DNA of 64,000 nt. Origin: Planctomycetota bacterium. Its GTDB lineage: Bacteria > Planctomycetota > UBA1135 > GCA-002686595. Location of the stretch: positions 965,307 through 1,029,306 of the forward strand of contig JADJNY010000001.1 in the NCBI GenBank assembly GCA_016714045.1, read 5' to 3'. Below are positions 54,630 to 63,824 of the stretch, one piece after another. The notes beneath the pieces are model-generated. The model was not told where the DNA came from, searched no databases, and saw nothing but the letters and a program-made list of their open reading frames with translations. Numbering within the stretch: position 1 is the stretch's first letter; every line of letters begins with the position of its first letter. Position numbers and translations under genes: made by a program.

Positions 54630-56105
54630 TCAGGCGAGCGCGCTCGCCACGCGGCGGAAGTGGAAGCCGAGGATGGCGAGTTCGACCGCCGTCCGCACGT
54701 GGCGCGGGCGGCGGACGAGCGTGCTCGAGAGGAGCCGCCAGAACCCGAAGCGGCCACGGTGGCGGACGCCGAGGAACCAGAGCGAGCGCAAGAAGGCCCG
54801 CACGTCCGCGCCCGAGAGGCGCACGCGCGGCCCGCGCGGTCGATGGTGGGCGAGGAACACGCGCACCCGCCGGTAGTAGTGGCGCGGCTCGTAAAGCCGG
54901 CGCATCAGGTCGCGGTACCCGTCGACGAGGAAGGCGCGTCCGAGCACGGGCTCGAAGTTGAGCACCGCGTCCGTGTTGTTGCCGGTGCTCCGGCCGGCGA
55001 GTCGGCCTTCACGTGCGAGACGTTCATGGAGCCGCGTCCGAGGCAGCGCGGTGAGCAGGCCGACCATCGCCGTGACGACGCCGGAGCGCTGGATGAACTC
55101 GAACTGCCGCTCGAAGATGTCCGCGGGATCGTGGTCGAACCCGACGATGAACCCGCCGAGCACTTCGAGCCCGTGCCCCTGGATCGAGCGCACGGCCTCG
55201 ACCAGATCGCGCCGCTCGTTCTGCGACTTGTGGCACTCGTGCAGGCTCGCGGCGGACGGCGTCTCGAGTCCGAGGAAGACCTTCTTGAAGCCGGCGCGCA
55301 CCATGAGCTCGCACAGCTCCGGGTCGTCGGCGAGGTTGACCGAGGCCTCGGTGAGGAAGCCCATTCCGGCGCCGGTCCGTTCGCGCCAGTCGATCATCGC
55401 GGCGAGCAGGACCTTCGTGCGCTTCTTGTCGCCGATGAAGTTGTCGTCGACGACGAACACCATGTCCTTCCAGCCGAGCGCGCGCAGCGCTTCCAGCTCG
55501 GCGACGAGCTGTTCGGGGCGCTTCGTCCTCGGCACACGCCCGTTCATCGCGACGATGTCGCAGAACTCGCAGTCGTAGGGGCACCCGCGCGAGAACTGGA
55601 CCGACATCGCGACGTAGTGCCGCAGGTCGACGAGGTCCCAGCGCGGGACGGGGCTCGTCGTGACGTCGGGGCGCTCGGCGCTCGCGTAGATCCGGCGCAG
55701 CGTGCCCGCCTCGAGATCGCGCGCGAACTCGTGCACGACGTCCTCGGCCTCGCCGAGCACGAAGTGTTCGATCTCCGGGAAGTCGTCGTGCGCGGCGGTG
55801 AAGAGCGGCCCGCCGGCGACGACCCGCTTCCCAACGGCGCGGCAGCGCGCCGCGACCTCGCGCACCGAGTCCTGGTGCACGATCATCGCGCTCAGGAATA
55901 CGCAGTCCGCGCGTGCGAGGTCCGCGTCGGTCAGCGGGCGGACGTTCAGGTCGACGAGTTCGAACTCCCACGAGCGCGGCAGCAACGCCGCGAGCGTCAA
56001 GAGGCCGAGCGGGGGGAACGCGCAGCGCTTCGAGGCGAAGCGGACGACGTGTTCGAAGCTCCAGAACGTGGTGGGGTTGCGCGGGTAGACGAGGAGGATG
56101 CGCAT
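54630..56105 (-). CDS. B12-binding radical SAM protein (DUF4070/HpnP-like)
   Basis: 491 residues. N-terminal cobalamin-binding domain (MRILLVYPRNPTTFWSFEHV, VAGGPLFTAAH), radical SAM cluster FSRGCPYDCEFCDIV (Cys-x3-Cys-x2-Cys, about residue 177), FVVDDNFIGDKKRTKVLL, LETPSAASLHECHK and a C-terminal DUF4070-like region. HpnP (hopanoid C-2 methylase) shares this layout (CPYQCEFCDIPGLYGRNPR, as remembered) but many DUF4070 proteins have unknown substrates. No hopanoid gene is nearby. Convergent with the candidate selenoprotein gene. Confidence 0.8.
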   Translation of the reverse strand: MRILLVYPRNPTTFWSFEHVVRFASKRCAFPPLGLLTLAALLPRSWEFELVDLNVRPLTDADLARADCVFLSAMIVHQDSVREVAARCRAVGKRVVAGGPLFTAAHDDFPEIEHFVLGEAEDVVHEFARDLEAGTLRRIYASAERPDVTTSPVPRWDLVDLRHYVAMSVQFSRGCPYDCEFCDIVAMNGRVPRTKRPEQLVAELEALRALGWKDMVFVVDDNFIGDKKRTKVLLAAMIDWRERTGAGMGFLTEASVNLADDPELCELMVRAGFKKVFLGLETPSAASLHECHKSQNERRDLVEAVRSIQGHGLEVLGGFIVGFDHDPADIFERQFEFIQRSGVVTAMVGLLTALPRTRLHERLAREGRLAGRSTGNNTDAVLNFEPVLGRAFLVDGYRDLMRRLYEPRHYYRRVRVFLAHHRPRGPRVRLSGADVRAFLRSLWFLGVRHRGRFGFWRLLSSTLVRRPRHVRTAVELAILGFHFRRVASALA

Positions 56106-56313
56106 CGTGCTCCCCGCCGGCCCGGACGAACGGGCGCCGACGGGGGCTCATCGTGCGACGGCACCGCCACGGATGCGCTGCGTCGCACTGCGCAGGTCCG
56201 GCGCGCGCCCGTACGGCGGGAGCCTGCGCACCGCGGCGCGACGGAGGGCCGAGCGCCGACGGCTCACACCGCGCTCAGTGTCTGACGGGCGCTTCGGGAT
56301 TCCACACGGGCGC

Positions 56314-57216
56314 TCAGCCCGCCGGCCGCGCGATGTGCGTGACGAGCGCGCCGATGCCCTCCACGGAACACTCGACGACGTCGCCGTCTTTCAGCGGGCC
56401 CACGCCCGCCGGGGTGCCCGTGAGCACGAGGTCGCCCGGGCGCAGCGTCAGGTGCCGCGAGAGGTACTCGAGCGCGTGCGGCACGTCGACCACGAAGTCC
56501 TTCGTCGTCGCGTCCTGGCGCAGCTCGCCGTTCACGCGCGCGCGCACGCGCAGGTCGGAGAGGTCGAGGAAGTCGCGCGGGACGAAGCAGGGTCCGAGCG
56601 GGCAGAACTGATCGAGGTTCTTCGCGCGGAACCACGGGTACTTCTTCTCGCGGTCCTCGCCCTGCAGGGTGCGCGCCGTCAGGTCGTTCGCGACCGTGTA
56701 GCCCGCGACGTGCTTCCACGCGTCCTCGGCGCGGATCAGCGAGCCTTCGCGCCCGATCACGACGACGAGTTCGGCCTCGTGGTCGACGCGCTTCGTGTAC
56801 CACGCGGGCACGCGCACCGTCGCGCCGTGGGGGACGAGCGTCTCCGGGAGCTTGTTGAACACCAGCGGCTCTTCCGGCACGGCCTCGCCGAACTCGGCGG
56901 CGTGCTCGCGGAAGTTCTTGCCCAGCGCGAGGATCTTCCGCACGTCGCGTGGCGGGATCGGCACGTCGAGGCCGAACTCGCCGAACACGGGCTGCGCCTT
57001 CGGCCAGTCGCTCTCGGAGAGGCGCCGCTCGAAGGCCGCGCGCTCGAAGAAGCCCGACGCGACGAGGTGCAGGAGGTCGATGCCGAGCTTCTGCGTCGAC
57101 AGGTAGCGCGACAGGTCGAGCCAGTGCTCGCCGTACTGTGCGACGTAGCTGTTCGTGCCGGAGGCGAGGCGGAAGATGCGCAGCACGGGCGCGGCGGGGG
57201 AGTTCGAGGAGCTCAT
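56314..57216 (-). CDS. Fumarylacetoacetate hydrolase-family protein
   Basis: 300 residues. Signatures: ILALGKNFREHAAEF, metal-binding Glu in VDHEAELVVVIG, GYTVANDLTARTLQ (Asp/Glu ligands) and LTGTPAGVGPLKDGD. The set fits FAH/oxaloacetate decarboxylase or 2-hydroxyhepta-2,4-diene-1,7-dioate isomerase-type hydrolases. No aromatic-catabolism genes are adjacent; oxaloacetate tautomerase/decarboxylase is a likely housekeeping role. Confidence 0.88.
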   Translation of the reverse strand: MSSSNSPAAPVLRIFRLASGTNSYVAQYGEHWLDLSRYLSTQKLGIDLLHLVASGFFERAAFERRLSESDWPKAQPVFGEFGLDVPIPPRDVRKILALGKNFREHAAEFGEAVPEEPLVFNKLPETLVPHGATVRVPAWYTKRVDHEAELVVVIGREGSLIRAEDAWKHVAGYTVANDLTARTLQGEDREKKYPWFRAKNLDQFCPLGPCFVPRDFLDLSDLRVRARVNGELRQDATTKDFVVDVPHALEYLSRHLTLRPGDLVLTGTPAGVGPLKDGDVVECSVEGIGALVTHIARPAG

Positions 57217-57303
57217 GGCGTTCGTGCGCCCGCCGGAGGTCGAGCGCGCGGCGTCGGAGGGACGCCGCGCGCCGTGTTCGCGGGACGCGCGCGGGCGGAG
57301 ATC

Positions 57304-59157
57304 CTACTTCGGCATGGCCGCGTCGATCGAGAGCAGCGCGTAGGTCGTCGCGAGAACCGGGTTGCCCTCCCACCAGCGCGAGGCGTTCTCGTTGACCCAG
57401 GAGCCGTCCTCCTTCTTCTGCATGGCGACGAGCCGACCGCAGAGCTGCTTGCGCCACGGGTTCGCCTTGCCCGCGGCGTCGACGATCGTCTCCTCGCCGT
57501 AGAGGGACAGCGTCTTCGCCATCGTGTGAAGGTAGTAGAAGAGGCCCTGGTACGGCGCGTTCGGCTCGCTCGAGCTCTCGAAGCCGGGGTTGACGTCGAG
57601 CGTGTAGTTCTTGCGCAGCCACTCCCAGCACGCCTTCATGCGCGGGTCGTCCTTCGGGAGCCCGCAGAGGATGTAGCCCTTGAGCAGCGCGTAGCTCATC
57701 GAGCCGTACGAGCGCGACACCTTGCGGCCGTCGCCGAGGTCGACGAAACCCGCCTTCGACGTGCCCGGACCGTAGCCCGAGCCGCCGTCGTTGCCGCTCA
57801 CGATCGTCTTGCCGTCGGCGTCGGCCATCTGGATGTCGTTCGACTCCGAGCGGTTCTGGCAGCGCTGCAGGAAGACGAGCGCGCGCTTGTACGCGTCGTC
57901 GCCCTTCTCGAGTCCGGACGCGGCGAGCGCCTCGAGCGCGAACTGGACGTTCGACAGGTCGGGCCGCTGCTCGTCGCCGTAGCTGTTGCCGCCGTAGTAG
58001 GGGTGATCGGGCGAGTAGCCCTCCGCCTCATCGGCTTGCAGCGCCATCAGCCAAGCGCGAGCCTTCTCGACGACGGGCTTGTACTCGGGCCGGCCCGAGC
58101 GCGAGAGCGCGAGGATCGCGGCCGAGGTCGTGTAGTTCGCGAGCTGTCCGTCGTGGATCGAGCCGTCCTTCTGCTGGAGCGAGACGAGCCACGCGAGCGC
58201 GTTGTCGATCGCCTTCTGGAGCTCGGCGGGGCGCGGCTCGGGCACGCACTGGAGCGCGCCGACCGCCATCGACGTGATGCCGGCCGAAGGATCGCCCGGA
58301 CGCGCCTCGAAGATGCCGTTCTTGCTCTTCGCGAGCAGGAACTGGGCGCCGCGCTGCAGGGCAGCGAGCGCCTTGGCCTTGTCCGCGTCCTCGAAGCCCG
58401 GGAGCGGCTTCACGGCGGTCGTGCTCGCGCTCGACGTGGTCGTCTTCGCGTAGATCTCGCACAACGCGAGCGCCGCGCGCGCGCTCTCGATCACCTTGCC
58501 CTTCGGGCCGTCCCATGCGCCGTCGGCGCCACGCTTCGCGACGAGCTCGTTCGCGAGCTTCTTCAGCGCGTCCTTCTCCGCGGGGAGCGCGATGCCCGTC
58601 GCGGCCGGCGCGGCGGCGGCCTGGCCCGCGAACGCGAGCGCCTTCGCGAGGAGCGCCTTGCTCTCGGCGTCCGCGTGGCGCGAAAGCGCCATCACGGCGA
58701 GCGCGTTCTGCTCCGCGATGCGCTCGCCCGTGGCGTCGGCGTCGTGGATGGCGCCGTTCACCGCCTGGCGTGCTGCGAGGAACTCGAGCGCCTTCGCGAC
58801 GAACGGCCCGTCGACGCGGCGGTAGTGGTCGGGAGCGTCCGCGAGCACGGCGAGGACCCACGCGGTGCCCTCGACGCCGCCGGCGTAACTGCCCGACTTC
58901 AGGTCCTGCGTCCCGCGCAGCCACGCGACGATCTTGCGCAGCTCGCCCTTCAGGTCGACGTCCTTCGCGGCCGGCGCCGCTGCAAGCTTCGCCCCGGCGT
59001 CGGCGCTCCCTGCGGCCTTCGATTCGGGCGCCCCGGTCGGGGGCGCGCTCGGCGCGGCGTGCGAAGCGGGGACGATCGTGGTGCTCGACTCGACGCCGCA
59101 GGCGGCGAGCGCGAGGACGAAGGGGAGGACGAGGAAGCGGGCGGTGCGTGCGCTCAT
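57304..59157 (-). CDS. Squalene-cyclase/prenyltransferase-repeat lipoprotein
   Basis: 617 residues. Lipoprotein signal FLVLPFVLALAACGVESS (Cys about residue 20), an Ala/Pro linker, then alpha/alpha-barrel repeats of the prenyltransferase/squalene-oxidase type (DLKGELRKIVAWLRGTQDLK, SLQQKDGSIHDGQLANYTTS, LLKGYILCGLPKDDP, WRKQLCGRLVAMQKKEDGSW). No DxDD cyclase motif is seen, so it is likely a binding or structural lipoprotein of the kind common in planctomycetes. Confidence 0.82.
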   Translation of the reverse strand: MSARTARFLVLPFVLALAACGVESSTTIVPASHAAPSAPPTGAPESKAAGSADAGAKLAAAPAAKDVDLKGELRKIVAWLRGTQDLKSGSYAGGVEGTAWVLAVLADAPDHYRRVDGPFVAKALEFLAARQAVNGAIHDADATGERIAEQNALAVMALSRHADAESKALLAKALAFAGQAAAAPAATGIALPAEKDALKKLANELVAKRGADGAWDGPKGKVIESARAALALCEIYAKTTTSSASTTAVKPLPGFEDADKAKALAALQRGAQFLLAKSKNGIFEARPGDPSAGITSMAVGALQCVPEPRPAELQKAIDNALAWLVSLQQKDGSIHDGQLANYTTSAAILALSRSGRPEYKPVVEKARAWLMALQADEAEGYSPDHPYYGGNSYGDEQRPDLSNVQFALEALAASGLEKGDDAYKRALVFLQRCQNRSESNDIQMADADGKTIVSGNDGGSGYGPGTSKAGFVDLGDGRKVSRSYGSMSYALLKGYILCGLPKDDPRMKACWEWLRKNYTLDVNPGFESSSEPNAPYQGLFYYLHTMAKTLSLYGEETIVDAAGKANPWRKQLCGRLVAMQKKEDGSWVNENASRWWEGNPVLATTYALLSIDAAMPK

Positions 59158-59393
59158 GGCGCGGGATTCTACCCCTCGCGCGCGGCCGTTCTACCGCGGC
59201 GCGCCGCGCCGTTCCGCCGCTCGAGCCCGTGTCGCGCACGCGCCGCGAGAATTCCGCGATCGCGCTGCGCACCAGCGCGTCGGGCGCGCTCTTCTCGCGC
59301 GCTAGGATACGGCGTCATCGGGGTGTCCCCGTCTCCGCTCGCGCAGCGCTTGGCGTCTCGCGCGCTCCGCCCGACCTGGCTCCGACTCGTGTC

Positions 59394-60083
59394 ATGCCGT
59401 ACCCCTTCCGACCGTACTCCATCCCGCGCCGCGCCGAGGACGAGATGCGCGCCCGCGCCGCGGCCTTCGCCGACGAGCTCGCTTCGCGCCGCAGCGTGCG
59501 CGCGTTCCGCGCGGATCCGATCCCGCTCGACGTGCTCGACGCGTGCATCCTCGCCGCGAGCCGCGCGCCCTCGGGCGCGAACCGCCAGCCGTGGACGTTC
59601 GTCGTCGTCACCGACGCCGCGGCGAAGCGCGCGATTCGCCTCGCGGCCGAGGAGGAGGAGCGGAAGAGCTACGCGGAGCGCATGGACGACGAGTGGCTCG
59701 CCGCGCTCGAGCCGCTCGGGACCAACTGGGAGAAGCCGTTCCTCGAGACGGCGCCCGCGCTCGTCGTCGTCTTCCGTCACGCGTACGGCTGCGAGCCCGG
59801 ACCGTGGAGCGTGTCGAGCTCGAAAGGCGAGCGCACGTATCAGAACTACTACTCGCAGGAGTCCGTCGGCATCGCGTGCGGGTTCCTGATCGCCGCGCTC
59901 CACCACGCGGGGCTCGCGACGCTGACGCACACGCCGAGCCCGATGAGCTTCCTCGCGCGTGTGCTCCAGCGTCCGGAGAACGAGAAGGCGTTCCTCCTCC
60001 TGCCCGTCGGCTACCCGGCGGAGGACTGCACCGTGCCCGCGATCGAGCGGAAGCCGCTCGACGCCGTGCGCGTGCGAGTCTAG
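59394..60083 (+). CDS. Nitroreductase-family FMN protein, iodotyrosine-deiodinase-like
   Basis: 229 residues. FMN-site starts SRRSVRAFRADPIPLDVLDA and SRAPSGANRQPWTFVVVTD. The middle and end closely match animal iodotyrosine deiodinase (IYD) as I remember it: EEEERKSYAERMDDEWL, LGTNWEKPFLETAPAL, QESVGIACGFLIAALHHAGL, PENEKAFLLLPVGYPAED and IERKPLDAVRV. Bacterial IYD homologues reduce halotyrosines. Substrate here unknown; the gene stands alone. Confidence 0.85.
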   Translation: MPYPFRPYSIPRRAEDEMRARAAAFADELASRRSVRAFRADPIPLDVLDACILAASRAPSGANRQPWTFVVVTDAAAKRAIRLAAEEEERKSYAERMDDEWLAALEPLGTNWEKPFLETAPALVVVFRHAYGCEPGPWSVSSSKGERTYQNYYSQESVGIACGFLIAALHHAGLATLTHTPSPMSFLARVLQRPENEKAFLLLPVGYPAEDCTVPAIERKPLDAVRVRV

Positions 60084-60331
60084 CGGCACCGGGCCGCGCG
60101 CGTTCGCCGCGGACGGGCTCGAGCCCCGCGCCGCGCGGTCCGCGCTCGGGCGCCGTGCGCGCTCAGGCGGAGCGGGCGCTCCTCCCATCGCCGGAGCGCG
60201 TGCCGGACAAGGGCGCATGGCGTGCGCGGCGCAGCGTCCTACGGTGGAGGCGTGCTCCAAGGGGCGCTCGGGCGCGCGATCGTCGCGTCGACGTGTGGCG
60301 CGCTCCGCGGAGGACGAGGAGGTGTCCGGCG

Positions 60332-61543
60332 ATGTCTGCGCGTCATCCTCGCGTTCGTCCGTTTCCGGGTCATCGCTCCATCGAGGGCTTGCTCGCGCTC
60401 GCGTGCTGCGCGGGCTTCGCGCACGGAGCGCAGGGCGGCGGCGCGTGCCTCGCCTTCGACGGCGTCGACGACTTCGTGCGCGTGGCCCGTACGGCCCTGC
60501 TCGAACCCGAGGAGCTGACGGTCGAGCTGTGGGCGTGGATCGATGGTCCGCAGGACTGGAACACGCGCCTCCTGCGCAAGGGCGAGCGCGACGCGTACTT
60601 CCTCACCGCGGATCAGGACCTCGACCAGCGCATGCAGCTCCTGGTCACGCGCGGAACGGCGCTGCGCGTCCAGGCGCGCGATCCGGTCCCGCACGTCGCG
60701 CGCGCCGGAGCATGGCACCATTTCGCGGGCGTCTGGTCCGTGACGAACGCGCGCTTCTTCGTCGACGGCGTGCAGGTCGCCGACGTCGCGCACGAGCTCG
60801 GCGCGCTCACGCACGAGCCACCGACCGACCTCTACCTCGGCGCGGGGCTGCCCGTCACGCTCCAGAACGAGTACTTCGCCGGGCGCATCGACGAGGCGCG
60901 CGTCTGGGCGCGCGCGCGAACCTCCGCGGAGATCTTGTCGACCTGGGATCGCCCGCTCGTGGGCACGGAGCCCGGGCTGGTCGCCTACTGGCGCTTCGAC
61001 GAGGGCTCGGGGCAGGTCGCGCACGACGATTCCGCGCACGGCCACGACGGTCGTCTCGGGGCCACGATCGAGATGGATGCCTCCGATCCTGTGTGGCTCG
61101 CCGGCGGCGCCCCGCTCGCGCCGTTCGAGTGCTGGGCCGTCAACTACTGCGCGAGCACGCCGAACTCGTCGGGTCACGCTGCGACGATGGGCTTCACGGG
61201 GAGCCTCTCGATCGCCGCGAACGACGCGCGCCTCCACGTGTACGACGCGCCCGCGGGCCACGCCGGGTTGTTCTTCTGCGGCCGTGAGCCCGCGCGCCTC
61301 GCGTTCCTCGACGGCTATCTGTGCATCTCGCCCTTCACGCCCGGGCTCGTCCGCCTGCCGCCCGTCGTCGTCGTCGACGGCGACCGCCACGCGAGCCGCG
61401 CGCTCGATCTCGCCGCGCCTCCCTCGTCGGTCCAGGTCTTGCCCGGCGACGTCTGGCGCTTCCAGTTCTGGTTCCGCGACGGTGCAGCGGGGGGGACGGG
61501 AGCGAACCTGTCCGACGGCCTCGCCGTGCGCTTCTGTCCATGA
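60332..61543 (+). CDS. LamG-domain secreted protein with lineage-specific C-terminal domain
   Basis: 403 residues. GAGGAGG before ATG 60332; signal peptide ending CAGFAHGAQGG. LamG/concanavalin-A fold (about residues 38-250: YFLTADQDLDQRMQLLV, RAGAWHHFAGVWSVTNARFF, FAGRIDEARVWARARTSAEI, VAYWRFDEGSGQVAHDDSAHG). The last 140 residues (FECWAVNYCASTPNSSGHAA, ending LSDGLAVRFCP) form a domain I associate with secreted proteins of Saltatorellus-type planctomycetes, perhaps a sorting or anchoring domain. Confidence 0.8.
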   Translation: MSARHPRVRPFPGHRSIEGLLALACCAGFAHGAQGGGACLAFDGVDDFVRVARTALLEPEELTVELWAWIDGPQDWNTRLLRKGERDAYFLTADQDLDQRMQLLVTRGTALRVQARDPVPHVARAGAWHHFAGVWSVTNARFFVDGVQVADVAHELGALTHEPPTDLYLGAGLPVTLQNEYFAGRIDEARVWARARTSAEILSTWDRPLVGTEPGLVAYWRFDEGSGQVAHDDSAHGHDGRLGATIEMDASDPVWLAGGAPLAPFECWAVNYCASTPNSSGHAATMGFTGSLSIAANDARLHVYDAPAGHAGLFFCGREPARLAFLDGYLCISPFTPGLVRLPPVVVVDGDRHASRALDLAAPPSSVQVLPGDVWRFQFWFRDGAAGGTGANLSDGLAVRFCP

Positions 61544-61653
61544 ACGGTCGAGGGCGCGTTTGCGCTCGTCCTTGACTCTCTTCTCCGCCATCCCGAGCAT
61601 GCCCGTCCGCCGTGCGCGCTCCGCGCTCACCGGCCAGGGACCGACGACCGCGC

Positions 61654-62346
61654 ATGTGGAACTACCTCGTCGACGATTGGTGGGGGCTCCTCGGAAAGCC
61701 CTGGGCACCGATCGTGCTCGCGCTCGTCGCGGTGTTCTGCGGAGCGCTCGTCGGGACGGAGCGCGAGCGGAAGGAGAAGCCCGCCGGCGTGCGGACGCTG
61801 GTGCTCGTCAGCCTCGGCTCCGCGACGTTCACGATGATCTCGTTCGCGTTCACGACCACGACGGGCGATTCGGGCCGCGTGGCCGCCCAGATCGTCACGG
61901 GCATCGGTTTCCTAGGCGCCGGCGTCATCCTGCACGGCGCGAGCGGCGTGAGCGGCACGACGACGGCGGCGACCGTGTGGATGACGGCAGCGACGGGGAT
62001 GACGGTCGGCGCGGGCTATGGGCCGGCGGGCGTCGCGCTCAGCCTGCTCACCCGGCTCGCGCTGACGGGCATCCACGGTTGGGAAGCGCGCGCCTTCGGC
62101 CCGATGCGGAAGGCGAAGGTCGAGCTCGCCTTCGCACCCGATCACGGCAAGGCGCGTGTGCGGATCGAGAAGCTCCTCGAGGATTTCCACGTGCACCAGG
62201 TCGTCGAGCACGACGTGCCCGCCGCGGAGGGCGCCCACCGGATGACGATCCGCTTCGAGATGCCGCGCCGGCACAGCCGCGACTTCCTCTACCAGCTCGC
62301 CTGCCTGCCGGAAGTACGCGAACTCGACTGCCGCGACGAAGCGTGA
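61654..62346 (+). CDS. MgtC/SapB-family membrane protein
   Basis: 230 residues. Four to five helices with VGTERERKEKPAGVRTLVLV, SGRVAAQIVTGIGFLGAGVI and GTTTAATVWMTAATGMTVGA, the MgtC signature. A C-terminal cytosolic ACT-like domain follows. MgtC proteins aid growth at low magnesium and modulate the F-type ATPase in other bacteria. Convergent with YbjQ. Confidence 0.88.
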   Translation: MWNYLVDDWWGLLGKPWAPIVLALVAVFCGALVGTERERKEKPAGVRTLVLVSLGSATFTMISFAFTTTTGDSGRVAAQIVTGIGFLGAGVILHGASGVSGTTTAATVWMTAATGMTVGAGYGPAGVALSLLTRLALTGIHGWEARAFGPMRKAKVELAFAPDHGKARVRIEKLLEDFHVHQVVEHDVPAAEGAHRMTIRFEMPRRHSRDFLYQLACLPEVRELDCRDEA

Positions 62347-62382
62347 GTTCGTTCCGCGCCCGAGGCCGCTGTCGCGTGCGGC

Positions 62383-62697
62383 TCAGCGCAGCTTGACCGC
62401 GGTGCCGTACGCGAGGAACTCCGCGGCGCCCGTGGCGATCTCGCAACCCGCGAAACGCAGCCCGACGATCGCGTCCGCGCCGCGCAAGCGCGCTTCCTCG
62501 AGCATCCGGTCGAGCGCCTCCTCGCGCGCCTGCGCGAGGAGCTTCGTGTACTCGTGGATCTCGCCGCCGACGAGGTTCTTGAACCACGCGTTCACGTCCT
62601 CGCCGACGTGGCCGCCGCGGACGTGCTCCGCGCGCGAAGGCCCCAGCGTCTCGCGGATCTCGCGGCCGGGGACGGTGTCGGTCGTGCACAAGATCAT
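62383..62697 (-). CDS. YbjQ/UPF0145-family protein
   Basis: 104 residues: MILCTTDTVPGREIRETLG at the start, and later GGEIHEYTKLLAQAREEAL and ADAIVGLRFAGCEI, the YbjQ (DUF74) pattern. Forms pentamers in known structures; molecular role unknown. ATGA overlap with the anti-sigma gene puts it in the sigma operon. Confidence 0.9.
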   Translation of the reverse strand: MILCTTDTVPGREIRETLGPSRAEHVRGGHVGEDVNAWFKNLVGGEIHEYTKLLAQAREEALDRMLEEARLRGADAIVGLRFAGCEIATGAAEFLAYGTAVKLR

Positions 62698-63141
62698 CGC
62701 TTCACCTTGGTGTACGGATCGTAGGGGAGCGTGCGCATGCGATTGCGCAGCGTCAGTCCGAGGAGCAGGAAGAGGCCCGCGGTCAGCGCGAGCACGCAGA
62801 CCTTCGGGAGCAGGTCGAGCTCGCACGTGCACTCGGTCCAGACGAGCCAGCCAGCAAGGCCGATCGTCGCCAGGACGATCAGCGTCCACGCCAACGGGGA
62901 GAGCGTGCGGGTGACGGGCGATTGGGCGATGCGCGCCCACTCGTGGTCCTGCGGTTCCGGGCGGGGCGGCGTGGCGCGCGAGCACTTCGATCTCGCGCAG
63001 CTCCGCGAGCTCCTTGGCGAGCCGCGGTTCGCGCGCGAGTCGCGCCTCGAAGGCGGCGCGCTCCGCGGGCGCGAGCTCGCCGTCCGCGTACGCCATCGCG
63101 AGGAGCTCGTCCGCCGTCGGTTCGCGTTCGTCCGGCTTCAT
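62694..63141 (-). CDS. Membrane anti-sigma factor (frameshift near 62960)
   Basis: About 149 residues across one indel. N-terminus MKPDEREPTADELLAMAYAD then GELAPAERAAFEARLAREPR, typical of zinc-less anti-sigma N-domains; after the break near 62960 the frame continues PQDHEWARIAQSPVTRTLSP into two membrane helices (WTLIVLATIGLAGWLVW; VCVLALTAGLFLLLG). ATGA overlaps tie it to the ECF sigma gene (upstream) and YbjQ (downstream), so it most likely restrains that sigma factor. Confidence 0.75.
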
Positions 63142-63824
63142 CCGTCGCCTCCGTCTCCGTCGCCGACGCCCACTTCGTCCAGGAAGCTCTTGCCCAGCGC
63201 GTCGCGCAGCCGCCGGCAGCGCGTGGAACAGGCGCGACGACCGTGCCTTCGGGGATGCCCTAGCGAGCGCGCGATCTCCTTGTACGAGCACTCCTGGAAG
63301 TGGCGCAGCGCGAGGATCTCGCGGTCGCGCGCCGAGAGCGTCTGGAGCGCGGCGTGGAACGCGGCCGCGCGCTCGTCGGCGAGGATGTGGTCGCCGGGGC
63401 TCGCCCCGTCGTCCGCGATGTCGTAGTCCGCATCGTCCGGGTCCGCGCCCGCCGCGCGATCGGACACCGAGCGTGCACCGAGGCGGCCCTTCGAGCGCAG
63501 GAAGGAGAAGCACGTGTTGCGCAGGATGCGATGGAACCACGGCAGGAAGGGCTCGCCCTCGCGGAACGAGTCGCGCGAGCGGTAGACCTTGAGGAACGCT
63601 TCCTGGCTGAGCTCCATGGCATCGTCGCGGCTGCCCACGAGCGAATGCGCGACGCGGAAGGCGCGGCCGCGCAGCCGTTCGACGAGCTGGTCGAACGCCG
63701 CGGGGTCGCCGCCCTTGGCGGCCAGCATGAGCTGCGTGGCGTCGTACGCCATCGACTCGGGCCCGTACCCGGCGAGGTCCTCCTTCTTCACGGGCTCGCC
63801 CTGGAAATCCGGCGGCGTCGGCAT
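63138..63824 (-). CDS. ECF RNA polymerase sigma factor (region 4 locally garbled)
   Basis: 228 residues. Sigma region 2: DQLVERLRGRAFRVAHSLVG, DDAMELSQEAFLKVYRSRDS, FLPWFHRILRNTCFSFLRSK. Region 4 begins TLSARDREILALRHFQECSY, but the HTH reads SLGHPRRHGRRACSTRCRRL where the family has SLGIPEGTV-type sequence; alternative frames supply GIPEGTVV and SRLFHA in turn, so two or three compensating indels lie within 63210-63260. Coupled to its anti-sigma gene by ATGA. Confidence 0.85.
   Translation of the reverse strand: MPTPPDFQGEPVKKEDLAGYGPESMAYDATQLMLAAKGGDPAAFDQLVERLRGRAFRVAHSLVGSRDDAMELSQEAFLKVYRSRDSFREGEPFLPWFHRILRNTCFSFLRSKGRLGARSVSDRAAGADPDDADYDIADDGASPGDHILADERAAAFHAALQTLSARDREILALRHFQECSYKEIARSLGHPRRHGRRACSTRCRRLRDALGKSFLDEVGVGDGDGGDG

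Noticed and set aside
56098..59889. 1263-codon plus-strand ORF
   Set aside because: Antisense to the FAH and squalene-repeat genes, which have clear family signatures.
62694..62894. Separate 66-residue membrane protein starting at TTG
   Set aside because: It continues the anti-sigma gene after an apparent indel near 62960; the joined protein has the expected anti-sigma layout.
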